Of a DNA stretch of 64,000 bases, positions 37,213-44,760 are shown piece after piece. Every line of letters begins with the position of its first letter. Position 1 is the first letter of the stretch. The translations under genes and the position numbers were made by a program. The DNA lies in the NCBI RefSeq assembly GCF_000013605.1, contig NC_007908.1:3720001-3784000 (forward strand), given 5' to 3'. The notes under the pieces are model-generated. The model saw only the letters and a program-made list of their open reading frames with translations, was not told where the DNA came from and ran no database searches. This DNA comes from Rhodoferax ferrireducens T118 (lineage in GTDB: Bacteria > Pseudomonadota > Gammaproteobacteria > Burkholderiales > Burkholderiaceae_C).

Positions 37213-38472
37213 TTACTTCTTCACCGGCTCATCCGGCTTGCCCGCATTGCCTTCGATGTAGGGCGACCATGGCTTGGCTTTGACCGGGCCGGGGGTCTTC
37301 CAGACCACGTTGAACTGGCCGTCGGCCTTGACCTCGCCAATGAACACCGACTTGTGCAGGTGGTGGTTCTTCTCATCCATCTTGCTCACGATGCCGCTCG
37401 GCGCCTTGAAGGTCTGGCCCGCCATGGCGGCGATGACCTTGTCGACATCGGTGGACTTGGCTTTTTCAACCGCCTGCTTCCACATGTTGATGCCGATGTA
37501 AGTGGCTTCCATCGGGTCGTTGGTCAAAGGCTTGTCAGCGCCGGGCAGGTTCTTGGCCTTGGCATACGCAGTCCACTTCTTGATGAACTCGGTGTTGGTC
37601 GGATTCTTGATCGACATGAAGTAGTTCCAGGCCGCCAGGTGGCCCACCAGCGGTTTCGTGTCAACACCGCGCAGCTCTTCTTCACCCACGCTGAACGCAA
37701 CCACCGGCACGTCTTTGGCCTTCAGGCCCGCGTTGCCGAGTTCTTTGTAGAACGGCACGTTGGAGTCACCGTTGATGGTGGACACCACGGCGGTCTTGCC
37801 ACCAGCGGAGAACTTCTTAATGTCAGCCACGATGGTCTGGTAATCGGAGTGGCCAAACGGCGTGTACTTTTCGTCGATGTCGGTGTCTTTCACGCCCTTG
37901 GATTTCAGGTAGGCGCGCAAAATCTTGTTGGTGGTGCGGGGGTAGACATAGTCGGTGCCCAGCAAGACCCAACGCTTGGCCGCGCCGCCATCCTTGCTCA
38001 TCAAATAGTCCACCGCAGGAATGGCCTGCTGGTTGGGCGCGGCACCGGTGTAGAACACGTTTTTGGACAGCTCTTCACCCTCGTACTGCACGGGGTAGAA
38101 CAGCAGGCCGTTCATTTCTTCCAGCACCGGCAACACCGATTTGCGTGACACCGAAGTCCAGCAACCGAAGATGACGGCGACCTTGTCTTGCCCCAGCAAC
38201 TGCTTGGTTTTTTCGGCAAACAGGGGCCAGTTGGAGGCGGGGTCCACCACCACGGGCTCCAGCTTCTTGCCCAGCACGCCCCCCTTGGCGTTGATCTCGT
38301 CAATCGCCATCAGCACGGTGTCTTTCAACACGGTTTCCGAAATGGCCATGGTGCCCGAGAGGCTGTGCAAAACGCCGACCTTGATGGTGTCGGCGGCAAA
38401 AGCTGGCAGGCTTGAGAGGGTGGTGAGGGCGACGGCAGCGGTGAGTGCCTTGAGAGTGAAACGACGTTGCAT
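37213..38472 (-). CDS. urtA: Urea ABC transporter substrate-binding protein UrtA
   Basis: A 419-residue periplasmic binding protein. ATG 38472 has GGAGAAG just upstream and gives a signal peptide (LTAAVALTTLSSLPAFA). Mature part: DTIKVGVLHSLSGTMAISET, then FGCWTSVSRKSVLPVLEE, YVYPRTTNKILR and the C-terminal VWKTPGPVKAKPWSPY, all typical of UrtA/AmiC-like urea receptors. First gene of urtABCDE-ureD; a palindrome (38585-38602) lies in its upstream region. Confidence 0.96.
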   Translation of the reverse strand: MQRRFTLKALTAAVALTTLSSLPAFAADTIKVGVLHSLSGTMAISETVLKDTVLMAIDEINAKGGVLGKKLEPVVVDPASNWPLFAEKTKQLLGQDKVAVIFGCWTSVSRKSVLPVLEEMNGLLFYPVQYEGEELSKNVFYTGAAPNQQAIPAVDYLMSKDGGAAKRWVLLGTDYVYPRTTNKILRAYLKSKGVKDTDIDEKYTPFGHSDYQTIVADIKKFSAGGKTAVVSTINGDSNVPFYKELGNAGLKAKDVPVVAFSVGEEELRGVDTKPLVGHLAAWNYFMSIKNPTNTEFIKKWTAYAKAKNLPGADKPLTNDPMEATYIGINMWKQAVEKAKSTDVDKVIAAMAGQTFKAPSGIVSKMDEKNHHLHKSVFIGEVKADGQFNVVWKTPGPVKAKPWSPYIEGNAGKPDEPVKK

Positions 38473-38916
38473 GTGTGCTTCTCCGGTTGATAAAAAAGAA
38501 ACCATTTCGCTGCGCTGGGCCTGGGTTTGAAACAAGCTTTGCTTAACGATGGGGTGACTTTAGGGAAGCACGGGGGTTGTGGGAATACGCCGTGTGGCGT
38601 ATGCCAGGAGCGGTGGGCGTTTTAGGATTGTCAGGGCTGACGTTTATCGCTGGTACGAGCCCGGATTGGCGAGCCAATTCGACACAAATCTGGCCCCTTA
38701 TGCTTGCAAAGGCGCGTTGCGGGGGTTTGATCCCCCGAATTTGGATGCCGGAAACTCAAGATAAAGCGGCTAATATGCTCTCTTGTAGTTATGGGCCCCC
38801 GTATTACATGAACGGGGGGGTAATGCTGTTCAGTTTTGCATTCTCAAACGCAAATTGGGTGGCCTAGCCGGATTAGATTTAAGACTTAGTTCCAAAAAAC
38901 CAGACTGGATTGATCA
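38473..38916. other. Divergent intergenic region with several hairpins
   Basis: A 444-bp gap between urtA and the AAA+ ATPase gene. It contains four perfect inverted repeats: ATACGCC-GTGT-GGCGTAT (38585-38602), ATTGGC-GA-GCCAAT (38665-38678), CGGGGG-TTTGAT-CCCCCG (38720-38737) and CCCCCGT-N9-ACGGGGG (38796-38818). The urtA promoter must lie on the left side and the ATPase promoter on the right. Base composition shifts to AT-rich near 38740. No protein-coding frame is convincing. Confidence 0.7.
38585..38602. promoter_or_regulatory. Palindrome upstream of urtA
   Basis: ATACGCC-GTGT-GGCGTAT, seven-base perfect arms, centred about 120 bp upstream of urtA ATG. Position fits an activator or repressor site of the urea transporter operon. 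No regulator identified. Confidence 0.5.
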
Positions 38917-40179
38917 ATGAACGACCCTTTCGGATTAGCGCAGAACGAACGGATCGAAAGATCGGGCGTACGAAAAGTTTTTACGCCGCATGCCCCGGTA
39001 AAGATCCAAGAGCTCTTGTTTGGACGTTCCGCGGCACTAAAGCAACTTATCAATCAAATACACACTCCCGGTGCATTTCCTATTCTTTTTGGTGATCGAG
39101 GCGTCGGAAAAACTTCAATTGCCATGATTGTTCTAACACTTGTTGAACTCTCAATGCGCGAAAAAGGTAATGTGTACATTGACTCGAAAAGATGTTCATC
39201 AAAAGAGACGTTGATCTCAATCTTCGGCAAGCTATTGCAGAAGTGCGGCATGGACCTTGAGCTAATCGAGTCAACTCAAACTAGTGAGTCAGGAGGTGGT
39301 GCCGGAATACACGCTGGGTTCATTAAAGCGGATATCGGTGCCAAGCGAACAAACACTCAAAAGCATGGGGCAGCGTTTAAAAATGTCACCCCGTCAACCA
39401 TTGCAGAATTAATCCTAGCAAACCTTGACTGTGGCCTGCTGATCATCGACGAGACTGACGCCATCGAAGATGACCAAGTTAAATACCAACTTGCAGAGAT
39501 TGTGAAGCTCCTCAGTGATGGTCATTCCAAGTTTAAGATTATGCTTGTCGGAGTTGCTGAATTGTCTTCGACACTTACTGCTGGGCATCCATCGATCGGG
39601 CGCTGCGCCGTTGAAACCAAGCTTGATCTCATGGCCGATGCTGAAATTCAGCAAATTGTTAAAACTGGCGCAGTTCGAATCAAACCCGCTATGGATTTTG
39701 ATCGGGAAGTGGTGAAGCGTATTGCGCAACTGTCAGGTGGTTACCCATACTTTACGCACCTATGTGCACTTAAGTGCGTCGAAGATGCCCTCCGCGAAAA
39801 CAGAAAATTTATACGAATCCATCATTTGCCATCAGCACTAAAGTCGGCTGCTCTAGAGGCTGAACAAACATTGCGTGCGCAGTTTGAAACAGCGACGTCT
39901 TCGGCTACCACCGGAATGTTCCGGGTCGTTGTAGACGCCGCATCTCGGTTTGGTAGTGAGAATTTTTCTGCAGCCGATCTAAGAGCAAAGATTGAAAACA
40001 TAAGCACGCACCACATAACCCAGGGCGCGTTGAACAATCTTTTCAAGAAGCTCGTTAGCGACAACCACGCGCGCATTTTGCATCGCGTAGCGAAAGGAAC
40101 ATATAGATTTTCTGATCCGCGGATGCCAAGCTACGTAAAAATTGTGTGCGAAAGCGAATGTCATTACCCCAATAAATGA
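38917..40179 (+). CDS. Solitary AAA+ (AAA_16/STAND-like) ATPase
   Basis: A 420-residue soluble P-loop protein. N-terminal region, Walker A GDRGVGKTS (about residue 60), Walker B GLLIIDETDAI (about 170), sensor KIMLVGVAEL with Asn-less Val-Gly pattern, a lid region (VKRIAQLSGGYPYFTH), and a C-terminal winged-helix-like segment (FSAADLRAKIENISTHHITQGALNNLFKKL, positions 347-376). The fold resembles ORC/Cdc6-like and STAND ATPases, which act in DNA binding, transposition helper roles or defence. No partner gene is adjacent. AT-rich codon use unlike neighbours implies recent transfer. Start ATG 38917 has a weak SD. Function unknown. Confidence 0.8.
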   Translation: MNDPFGLAQNERIERSGVRKVFTPHAPVKIQELLFGRSAALKQLINQIHTPGAFPILFGDRGVGKTSIAMIVLTLVELSMREKGNVYIDSKRCSSKETLISIFGKLLQKCGMDLELIESTQTSESGGGAGIHAGFIKADIGAKRTNTQKHGAAFKNVTPSTIAELILANLDCGLLIIDETDAIEDDQVKYQLAEIVKLLSDGHSKFKIMLVGVAELSSTLTAGHPSIGRCAVETKLDLMADAEIQQIVKTGAVRIKPAMDFDREVVKRIAQLSGGYPYFTHLCALKCVEDALRENRKFIRIHHLPSALKSAALEAEQTLRAQFETATSSATTGMFRVVVDAASRFGSENFSAADLRAKIENISTHHITQGALNNLFKKLVSDNHARILHRVAKGTYRFSDPRMPSYVKIVCESECHYPNK

Positions 40180-40486
40180 TCGAAAAAATGACTGGAGAAC
40201 CACCACTGACAACCAAGCAGGCGACTTGACAGCCTATAAACCTTAAGCAATGAAGACCAATTCCCAATTCCCAGTTCTCAGCTTCGATCTCGCTGGGGAG
40301 CGAATCTGGGCTCGAACTGCCAGCGCGGCAGCTTGAAGCCTCGGCGCAGGTTGGACACGCCGATGCAGTGCCCGCTTTTGATCCAGGCATTGATCATCAC
40401 GCGGCGGCTGGGCTTTCTGGAGTAAATGGTCTTGATGGTGCAACAGCTTGTCACTGTGAACCAAAGCGACCGCGGATGAGCCGCCC
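40180..40486. other. Region after AAA+ ATPase with gene relic
   Basis: The first ~75 bases continue the AT-rich segment and end near 40277; the remainder is GC-rich and carries an antitoxin-like gene relic on the - strand (40278-40445). No terminator is apparent after the ATPase gene. The sharp composition change near 40280 could mark the right edge of an insertion. Confidence 0.5.
40278..40445 (-). pseudogene. Relic resembling Xre/MbcA/ParS-type antitoxin
   Basis: A reading frame on the - strand ending at TGA 40278 encodes RRVMINAWIKSGHCIGVSNL then RRGFKLPRWQFEPRFAPQRDRS. The GHCIGVSNLRRGFKLPRWQFEP stretch looks like the N-terminal region of DUF2384-type antitoxins (my recollection of that family). 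Upstream the frame is broken and the C-terminal domain is missing, cut at the AT-rich segment. Treated as a truncated pseudogene. Confidence 0.4.
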
Positions 40487-41128
40487 TCAGTCTCCCAAAT
40501 CAATGATCTGCGCCAGTGGCACGTCGCCCGGTGCCTCGTAGTGGGCTAGCACCCAGGCGCGTGCAGGGTGGCGCGCCGCGTCTTCCAGGAGTTCCATCAC
40601 AAAGACAATCGATGCCTTGTCGAGCGCGGCAAAGGGCTCGTCCAGCAGCGTGACGGCGGCACCCGATGCGAAGGCGGCTGCCAGCCAGACTTTGCGTTTC
40701 GACCCGGTGGACAGCATGTAAAGAGGCTTGTCCAGGTGCGGTGCCAGCGACAAGCCTTTGATCAGCTCGCCCAATAGCTGTTCGTCAAACCCGGGATGGT
40801 TGCGGTGCAGCGATGTGAAGTAGTCGACCGGTGTGATCTGATCCAAGGCGCTTGAGCGCGGGTCGGCCCAGAACACCTGCTGCCGGTAACTGACGGACAA
40901 GTCGGCCAGGCGGACGTCGTTGACCTGCAGGTGTCCGGCATGGGCTGGCAAATCCCCCGCCAACAAGCGCAGCAGCGTGGTCTTGCCACTGCCATCGCCG
41001 CCGCGCACCAAGGTGACTCCGGGCGGAATGCGGGCCGACCAGTCAGTGAACAGCGCGCGCTGCGGGTAACGGAAGCACAGACCGTCGGCCTGCAGGACTG
41101 CGGTGGGGGTGATGGCGCAATGTTCGAT
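40487..41128 (-). CDS. Orphan ABC transporter ATPase, unusual start
   Basis: About 213 residues if started at ATC 41128. Coding similarity to ABC ATPases extends upstream of the first near-cognate codons (TTG 41011, GTG 41008): LQADGLCFRYPQRALFTDW contains the A-loop aromatic, followed by Walker A GGDGSGKTTLLRLLAG. Signature is degenerate (LSTGSKRKVWLAAAF); Walker B VTLLDEPFAALDKAS. No ATG, GTG or TTG occurs in frame between the upstream TAA (about 41180) and 41011. An AGAGGA lies seven bases before ATC 41128, so ATC initiation or a recently mutated ATG is possible. No permease gene is adjacent. Confidence 0.65.
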   Translation of the reverse strand: MEHCAITPTAVLQADGLCFRYPQRALFTDWSARIPPGVTLVRGGDGSGKTTLLRLLAGDLPAHAGHLQVNDVRLADLSVSYRQQVFWADPRSSALDQITPVDYFTSLHRNHPGFDEQLLGELIKGLSLAPHLDKPLYMLSTGSKRKVWLAAAFASGAAVTLLDEPFAALDKASIVFVMELLEDAARHPARAWVLAHYEAPGDVPLAQIIDLGD

Positions 41129-41135
41129 GGATTGG

Positions 41136-41141
41136 TCCTCT
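41136..41141 (-). promoter_or_regulatory. Ribosome binding site before an ATC codon
   Basis: AGAGGA on the - strand, seven bases upstream of ATC 41126-41128. Spacing is ideal for initiation there and supports the extended N-terminus of the ABC ATPase. Confidence 0.5.
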
Positions 41142-41189
41142 TGTCGGTTGGTATCTTCTCTTGGCCAAGTGGGCCTTCGCTTGTGTTGG

Positions 41190-41253
41190 CGTTATTTTGC
41201 TACAAAACATATAGCTGCTTGCGCTTATTCCATAAGGGCTAGAGCCCTAAAAC
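41190..41253 (+). repeat. Dispersed repeat, copy 7
   Basis: TTGCTACAAAACATATAGCT then GCTTGCGCTTATTCCATAAG and GGCTAGAGCCCTAAAACACC: a near-consensus copy. It lies just upstream of the orphan ABC ATPase and may carry or have replaced its promoter. Confidence 0.85.
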
Positions 41254-41335
41254 ACCGAATACCGACACAATTAACTGCTAACACTTTGACTCCTTCGTTA
41301 TCCAGCCGCGGCAGGCGCCGGTAGCGCGTCAAGCT

Positions 41336-41364
41336 CAATTCGTGACGCAGTGCGTCGCGAATTG
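41336..41364. repeat. 29-bp imperfect palindrome after toxin gene
   Basis: CAATTCGTGACGCA, one central G, then TGCGTCGCGAATTG; 13 of 14 positions pair. It ends 3 bp from the toxin stop codon. Without a T tract it is not a classic terminator. Confidence 0.7.
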
Positions 41365-41366
41365 GA

Positions 41367-42053
41367 TCAGATGATGTCGCGGGAGTTATGGACTCCATTG
41401 GCCAGGATGGGCTCGATGATGCTGTGCGCTTGGGCCAGACACTGCGCGAATGGGCGCTGGAATCCGATGGTGTCAATGGCATCAAATTCCGCCTCCACGA
41501 ATTCGGCACGCTCGTGCAGCCGCTGCAAGAACGCGGCGCCGTGTTTGCCCAGAAACGGGGCGGCAAGTTCAATCGCTTCCGGTTCAGCAACAGCAACCGC
41601 GCACAGATCGTAAAGGTCCCTGGCCTTCGCCTGGTTGCCACGGTGCCACATCTTCTTGGCAATGATTTCGGCGGAGGTTTCGAACTTGATGTCACGTCCG
41701 GCATGCCTTGCGACCTCGAAAGGTTGATCTGTCAGTGCGGTCCCGACAACGATGTCGATTTCACCGGCCGGCAAAAATAGCTTGATGAACTCCGCGTTTT
41801 CCGCATAGTCGGCGCTGACTTGCTCCGCTTCATCACTCAGTCGGGGATTAACAAAGCCGAGGTATTGCGGGTCGGGCACGAAGAGGTCGATGTCTTTGCT
41901 TTGACGATGTCCAATGCGCAGCATCAGTACCGTGCCACCCCCAAAAGTCCACAGGGGATGGCTTGTTTGACGCTCCAAATGCGCCATCAGCTTGAGTGCG
42001 TGCGGAAAAAGTTCGGTCCACACGCCGGGCCGGTTGAGGTCGAGCGTGCTCAT
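41367..42053 (-). CDS. AbiEii/AbiGii-family nucleotidyltransferase toxin
   Basis: A 228-residue nucleotidyltransferase-like protein. ATG 42053 overlaps the antitoxin stop (ATGA). Core motifs: LWTFGGGTVLMLRIGHRQSKDIDLFV (residues 36-61), with the GG(T) and DxD pattern of the AbiEii superfamily, and later KFETSAEIIAKKMWHRGNQAKARDLYDL (about 122-149). Such enzymes pyrimidylate or otherwise modify tRNA or NTP targets to arrest growth. The adjacent XRE gene is the expected antitoxin. Probably a type II or IV toxin-antitoxin module. Confidence 0.85.
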   Translation of the reverse strand: MSTLDLNRPGVWTELFPHALKLMAHLERQTSHPLWTFGGGTVLMLRIGHRQSKDIDLFVPDPQYLGFVNPRLSDEAEQVSADYAENAEFIKLFLPAGEIDIVVGTALTDQPFEVARHAGRDIKFETSAEIIAKKMWHRGNQAKARDLYDLCAVAVAEPEAIELAAPFLGKHGAAFLQRLHERAEFVEAEFDAIDTIGFQRPFAQCLAQAHSIIEPILANGVHNSRDII

Positions 42054-42559
42054 AGCCACAGGTCTCGGCTGCTCTTGAGTCGACGGGCTAACTCGCGCAT
42101 CTTCTTCCAGACCAGCGTGCGCTCGACGCCAAGCTTCAGATGCAATTCTTCCACTATGGACGCCAACAGCGAAACGGGGGCTTCCTCCAGCAAGGTGTAG
42201 ATGTGTGGCAAGAAATCGGTGGGCACGCTGCCTGTGGTGAAAACCTCGCGCAACTGATCGGCGTTGATTGAGACCCGGTAGCTCACGCTGGCCGTGCGCG
42301 CGGCGATGTCCAGTGCCGAACTCTTGGCCGTTTGGTGCGAGTGGCTCTTCGGGCGCGGTGCGGTAACGGTCACCGACAAACCCAAAATGCCCAGTAGCTT
42401 GGCCGCCCGCGTCAGGCTCAGATCGCGGATGGTGCCGTTTTCAACCTGGTTGACGGTTGCGCGCGACAGCCCAGTGAGCTTGGCCAGGGTTGTTTGAGTG
42501 AGCCCCATGTCCGCGCGACGGGTACGCACGGCTGAGCTGAGTTCGAGAATTGCAGACAT
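42050..42559 (-). CDS. XRE-family antitoxin
   Basis: A 169-residue protein. N-terminal HTH of the XRE type at about residues 10-60 (ADMGLTQTTLAKLTGLSRATVNQVENG); C-terminal half (about 95-165) is helical and probably binds the toxin. Transcribed first and coupled to the toxin by ATGA overlap. A consensus-like promoter places the start of transcription at or beside the ATG, and an inverted repeat over the -35 box suits autorepression. Confidence 0.85.
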   Translation of the reverse strand: MSAILELSSAVRTRRADMGLTQTTLAKLTGLSRATVNQVENGTIRDLSLTRAAKLLGILGLSVTVTAPRPKSHSHQTAKSSALDIAARTASVSYRVSINADQLREVFTTGSVPTDFLPHIYTLLEEAPVSLLASIVEELHLKLGVERTLVWKKMRELARRLKSSRDLWL

Positions 42560-42565
42560 GGTGAA

Positions 42566-42594
42566 ATCTTAGTGAACCGCATAGCTACTGTCAA
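42566..42594 (-). promoter_or_regulatory. Sigma-70 promoter of toxin-antitoxin operon
   Basis: TTGACA at 42589-42594, a 17-bp spacer and TAAGAT at 42566-42571. Only seven bases separate the -10 box from the antitoxin ATG, which suggests a leaderless transcript. Confidence 0.75.
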
Positions 42595-42606
42595 ATATAT
42601 TCGACA
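42589..42606. promoter_or_regulatory. Operator over the -35 box of the toxin-antitoxin promoter
   Basis: TGTCAAA-TATA-TTCGACA, six of seven arm positions symmetric, overlapping TTGACA. A natural site for autorepression by the XRE antitoxin. Confidence 0.65.
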
Positions 42607-42633
42607 ACTTAACCAACGGATTAGTTTCGTGTT

Positions 42634-42700
42634 TTGAAATTGCTATTAAATATGCAGCTGCTTGCGCTTATTTCACGGGGGCTAGCAGCCTAAAACGCCT
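42634..42700 (+). repeat. Dispersed repeat, copy 8 (consensus-like)
   Basis: GAAATTGCTATTAAATATGC, AGCTGCTTGCGCTTATTTCA and CGGGGGCTAGCAGCCTAAAA in succession. This copy and copy 7 best define the family. Confidence 0.88.
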
Positions 42701-42954
42701 TATAACCTCCCCCTGCAGAATCGCACTCAACGCCACGCCACGTTGGCGTCAAAACAGACCTCAGCAGCCGCGCAGATTCTTGCTTTCCGCGAGACCCGCA
42801 TGCCGGAGAGTCGCTATGTCCTTATGCACGATTTATATACCCATGTTCGGCAATTTTTTGTAGGATGCAGGCCTGTGGTCGCGCGCATCCAACCGGTCCA
42901 CAAGCAGACAGTCCGTACACCATTCATTAACCCCCCTCACGGGAGCCTCCAATC

Positions 42955-44694
42955 ATGAAGAACTTGCACTTCGCCTCCAAACTGCAGACATCGCTGTTGG
43001 TGACCGGCATCCTGCTGGCTGCGCACAGCGGCTTGCAGGCCGCCTCCGTGGCCCCGGTTGCCGCTGAACACGGCATGGTGGTCTCAGCCCAGCAACTGGC
43101 CACCAAGGTCGGCGTCGACGTACTGCGGCGCGGCGGCAACGCGGTCGATGCGGCGGTGGCCGTGGGCTACGCCCTGGCCGTCGTGTACCCGGCGGCCGGC
43201 AATCTGGGCGGCGGCGGTTTCATGACGGTGCAACTGGCCGATGGTCGCAAGACTTTTCTGGACTTCCGTGAGAAGGCGCCGCTTGCCGCCAGCGCCAACA
43301 TGTACCTCGACAAGGACGGCAACGTGATCAAGGGCCTGAGCACGTATGGTCATCTGGCCGTCGGCGTGCCGGGCAGCGTGTCGGGCATGGAATATGCCCG
43401 CACGAAATACGGCACCATGAAGCGCGCCGAACTGCTCAAGCCCGCCATCACACTGGCGGAAAAGGGCTTTGCCCTGAACCAGGGCGACATCGACATCTTC
43501 CATACCGCCACGGCTGATTTCAGCAAGGACCCGGCCTCGGCGGCCATCTTCCTCAACAAGGGGCAAGCCTTCCAGGTCGGTCAGAAGCTGGTGCAGAAGG
43601 ACCTCGCCAAAACCCTCAAGGCGATCAGCCAGCGCGGCACCGATGGTTTCTACAAGGGACCAGTGGCGGCGGCGATCGTCAAGTCCAGCCAGAGTGGCGG
43701 CGGCATCTTGACCCAGGCCGACCTGGACCAATACAGTGTGCGCGAGATGGCGCCGATCGAATGCGACTACCGTGGCTACCATGTGATCTCGGCGCCACCG
43801 CCCAGTTCTGGCGGCGTGGTCATCTGTGAGATGCTCAATATCCTGGAGGGCTACCCGCTGAAAGACCTGGGCTTTCGCTCGGCCCAGGCGGTGCACTACC
43901 AGATTGAAGCAATGCGCCATGCCTACGTGGACCGCAACAGCTACCTGGGCGACCCGGATTTTGTGAAGAACCCGATCGCACGCCTGACCGACAAGGCCTA
44001 TGCGGCGCAGATCCGCGCGGTGATCGACCCCAACAAGGCCGGTGTCTCGAAGGACCTCAAGCCCGGGGTCGAGCCGCATGAAGGCAGCAACACCACCCAT
44101 TATTCGATCGCCGACCAATGGGGCAATGCGGTCGCCGTCACCTACACCCTGAACGATTGGTTCGGCGCCAAGATGACCGCGGCAGGCACCGGCGTGCTGC
44201 TGAACGATGAAATGGACGACTTCACCTCCAAGCTGGGCGTGCCCAACCTGTACGGCTTGGTTCAGGGCGAGGCCAACGCCATTGCCCCGGGCAAACGCCC
44301 GCTGTCGTCCATGAGCCCGACGATTGTGAGCAAGGACAAGCAGCCCGTGATGGTGTTGGGGACACCGGGCGGCAGCCGCATCATCACGGTGGTTTTGCAC
44401 ACCATCCTGAACGTGGTCGACTACGGCATGAACGTGCAGGAAGCGGTCGATGCACCACGCTTTCATCAGCAATGGCTGCCGGATCTGACCAACGTCGAAA
44501 ACTTTGCGATCTCGCCCGATACACGCAAGTTGCTGGAGGCTGCCGGCCACAAGCTGGGGGCCCCGCAACCGGCCAACCACATGGCCGCCCTGCTGATTGG
44601 CGCACCTTCACTGGGCGGCAAACCGGTGGGTAACAACCGCTTCTACGGCGCCAACGATCCGCGCCGCAACAGTGGCCTGGCGATGGGTTATTGA
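42955..44694 (+). CDS. ggt: Gamma-glutamyltransferase
   Basis: A 579-residue periplasmic Ntn-hydrolase that cleaves gamma-glutamyl bonds of glutathione and transfers or hydrolyses the glutamyl group. Signal peptide (LVTGILLAAHSGLQA), large subunit with RRGGNAVDAAVAVGYALAVVYP and DFREKAPLAA, then the autoprocessing site GSNTTHYSIAD where Thr380 becomes the N-terminal nucleophile of the small subunit. Substrate residues in MDDFTSKLGVPNLYGLVQG and the PLSSMSPTIV and GTPGGSRIIT oxyanion motifs are intact. Full length. Confidence 0.96.
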   Translation: MKNLHFASKLQTSLLVTGILLAAHSGLQAASVAPVAAEHGMVVSAQQLATKVGVDVLRRGGNAVDAAVAVGYALAVVYPAAGNLGGGGFMTVQLADGRKTFLDFREKAPLAASANMYLDKDGNVIKGLSTYGHLAVGVPGSVSGMEYARTKYGTMKRAELLKPAITLAEKGFALNQGDIDIFHTATADFSKDPASAAIFLNKGQAFQVGQKLVQKDLAKTLKAISQRGTDGFYKGPVAAAIVKSSQSGGGILTQADLDQYSVREMAPIECDYRGYHVISAPPPSSGGVVICEMLNILEGYPLKDLGFRSAQAVHYQIEAMRHAYVDRNSYLGDPDFVKNPIARLTDKAYAAQIRAVIDPNKAGVSKDLKPGVEPHEGSNTTHYSIADQWGNAVAVTYTLNDWFGAKMTAAGTGVLLNDEMDDFTSKLGVPNLYGLVQGEANAIAPGKRPLSSMSPTIVSKDKQPVMVLGTPGGSRIITVVLHTILNVVDYGMNVQEAVDAPRFHQQWLPDLTNVENFAISPDTRKLLEAAGHKLGAPQPANHMAALLIGAPSLGGKPVGNNRFYGANDPRRNSGLAMGY

Positions 44695-44760
44695 GCTCGA
44701 CGGCGGCTTTTCAGACCACCTGCGCGTCCGCCGTCGTGGGCGCGCAGATTCGCGCTGTGC

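Larger units (their letters stand above)
42560..42954. other. Intergenic region between toxin-antitoxin and ggt
   Basis: About 395 bp. Contains the toxin-antitoxin promoter and operator on the left, a dispersed repeat copy at 42634-42700, and 250 bp leading to ggt with GGGAG about 12 bases before its ATG. A short open frame at 42743-42958 has no coding character. Confidence 0.7.

Noticed and set aside
38716..38741. tRNA T-arm-like sequence (GCGGGGGTTTGATCCCCCG)
   Set aside because: Loop departs from the TTCRANY consensus and no acceptor, D-arm or anticodon arm can be placed; treated as a hairpin.
40543..40560. GGGCTAGCACCC inside the ABC ATPase gene as another dispersed repeat copy
   Set aside because: Only the short core matches; the rest of the repeat consensus is absent.
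43084..44580. 498-codon - strand frame opposite ggt
   Set aside because: Antisense shadow of a complete gamma-glutamyltransferase.
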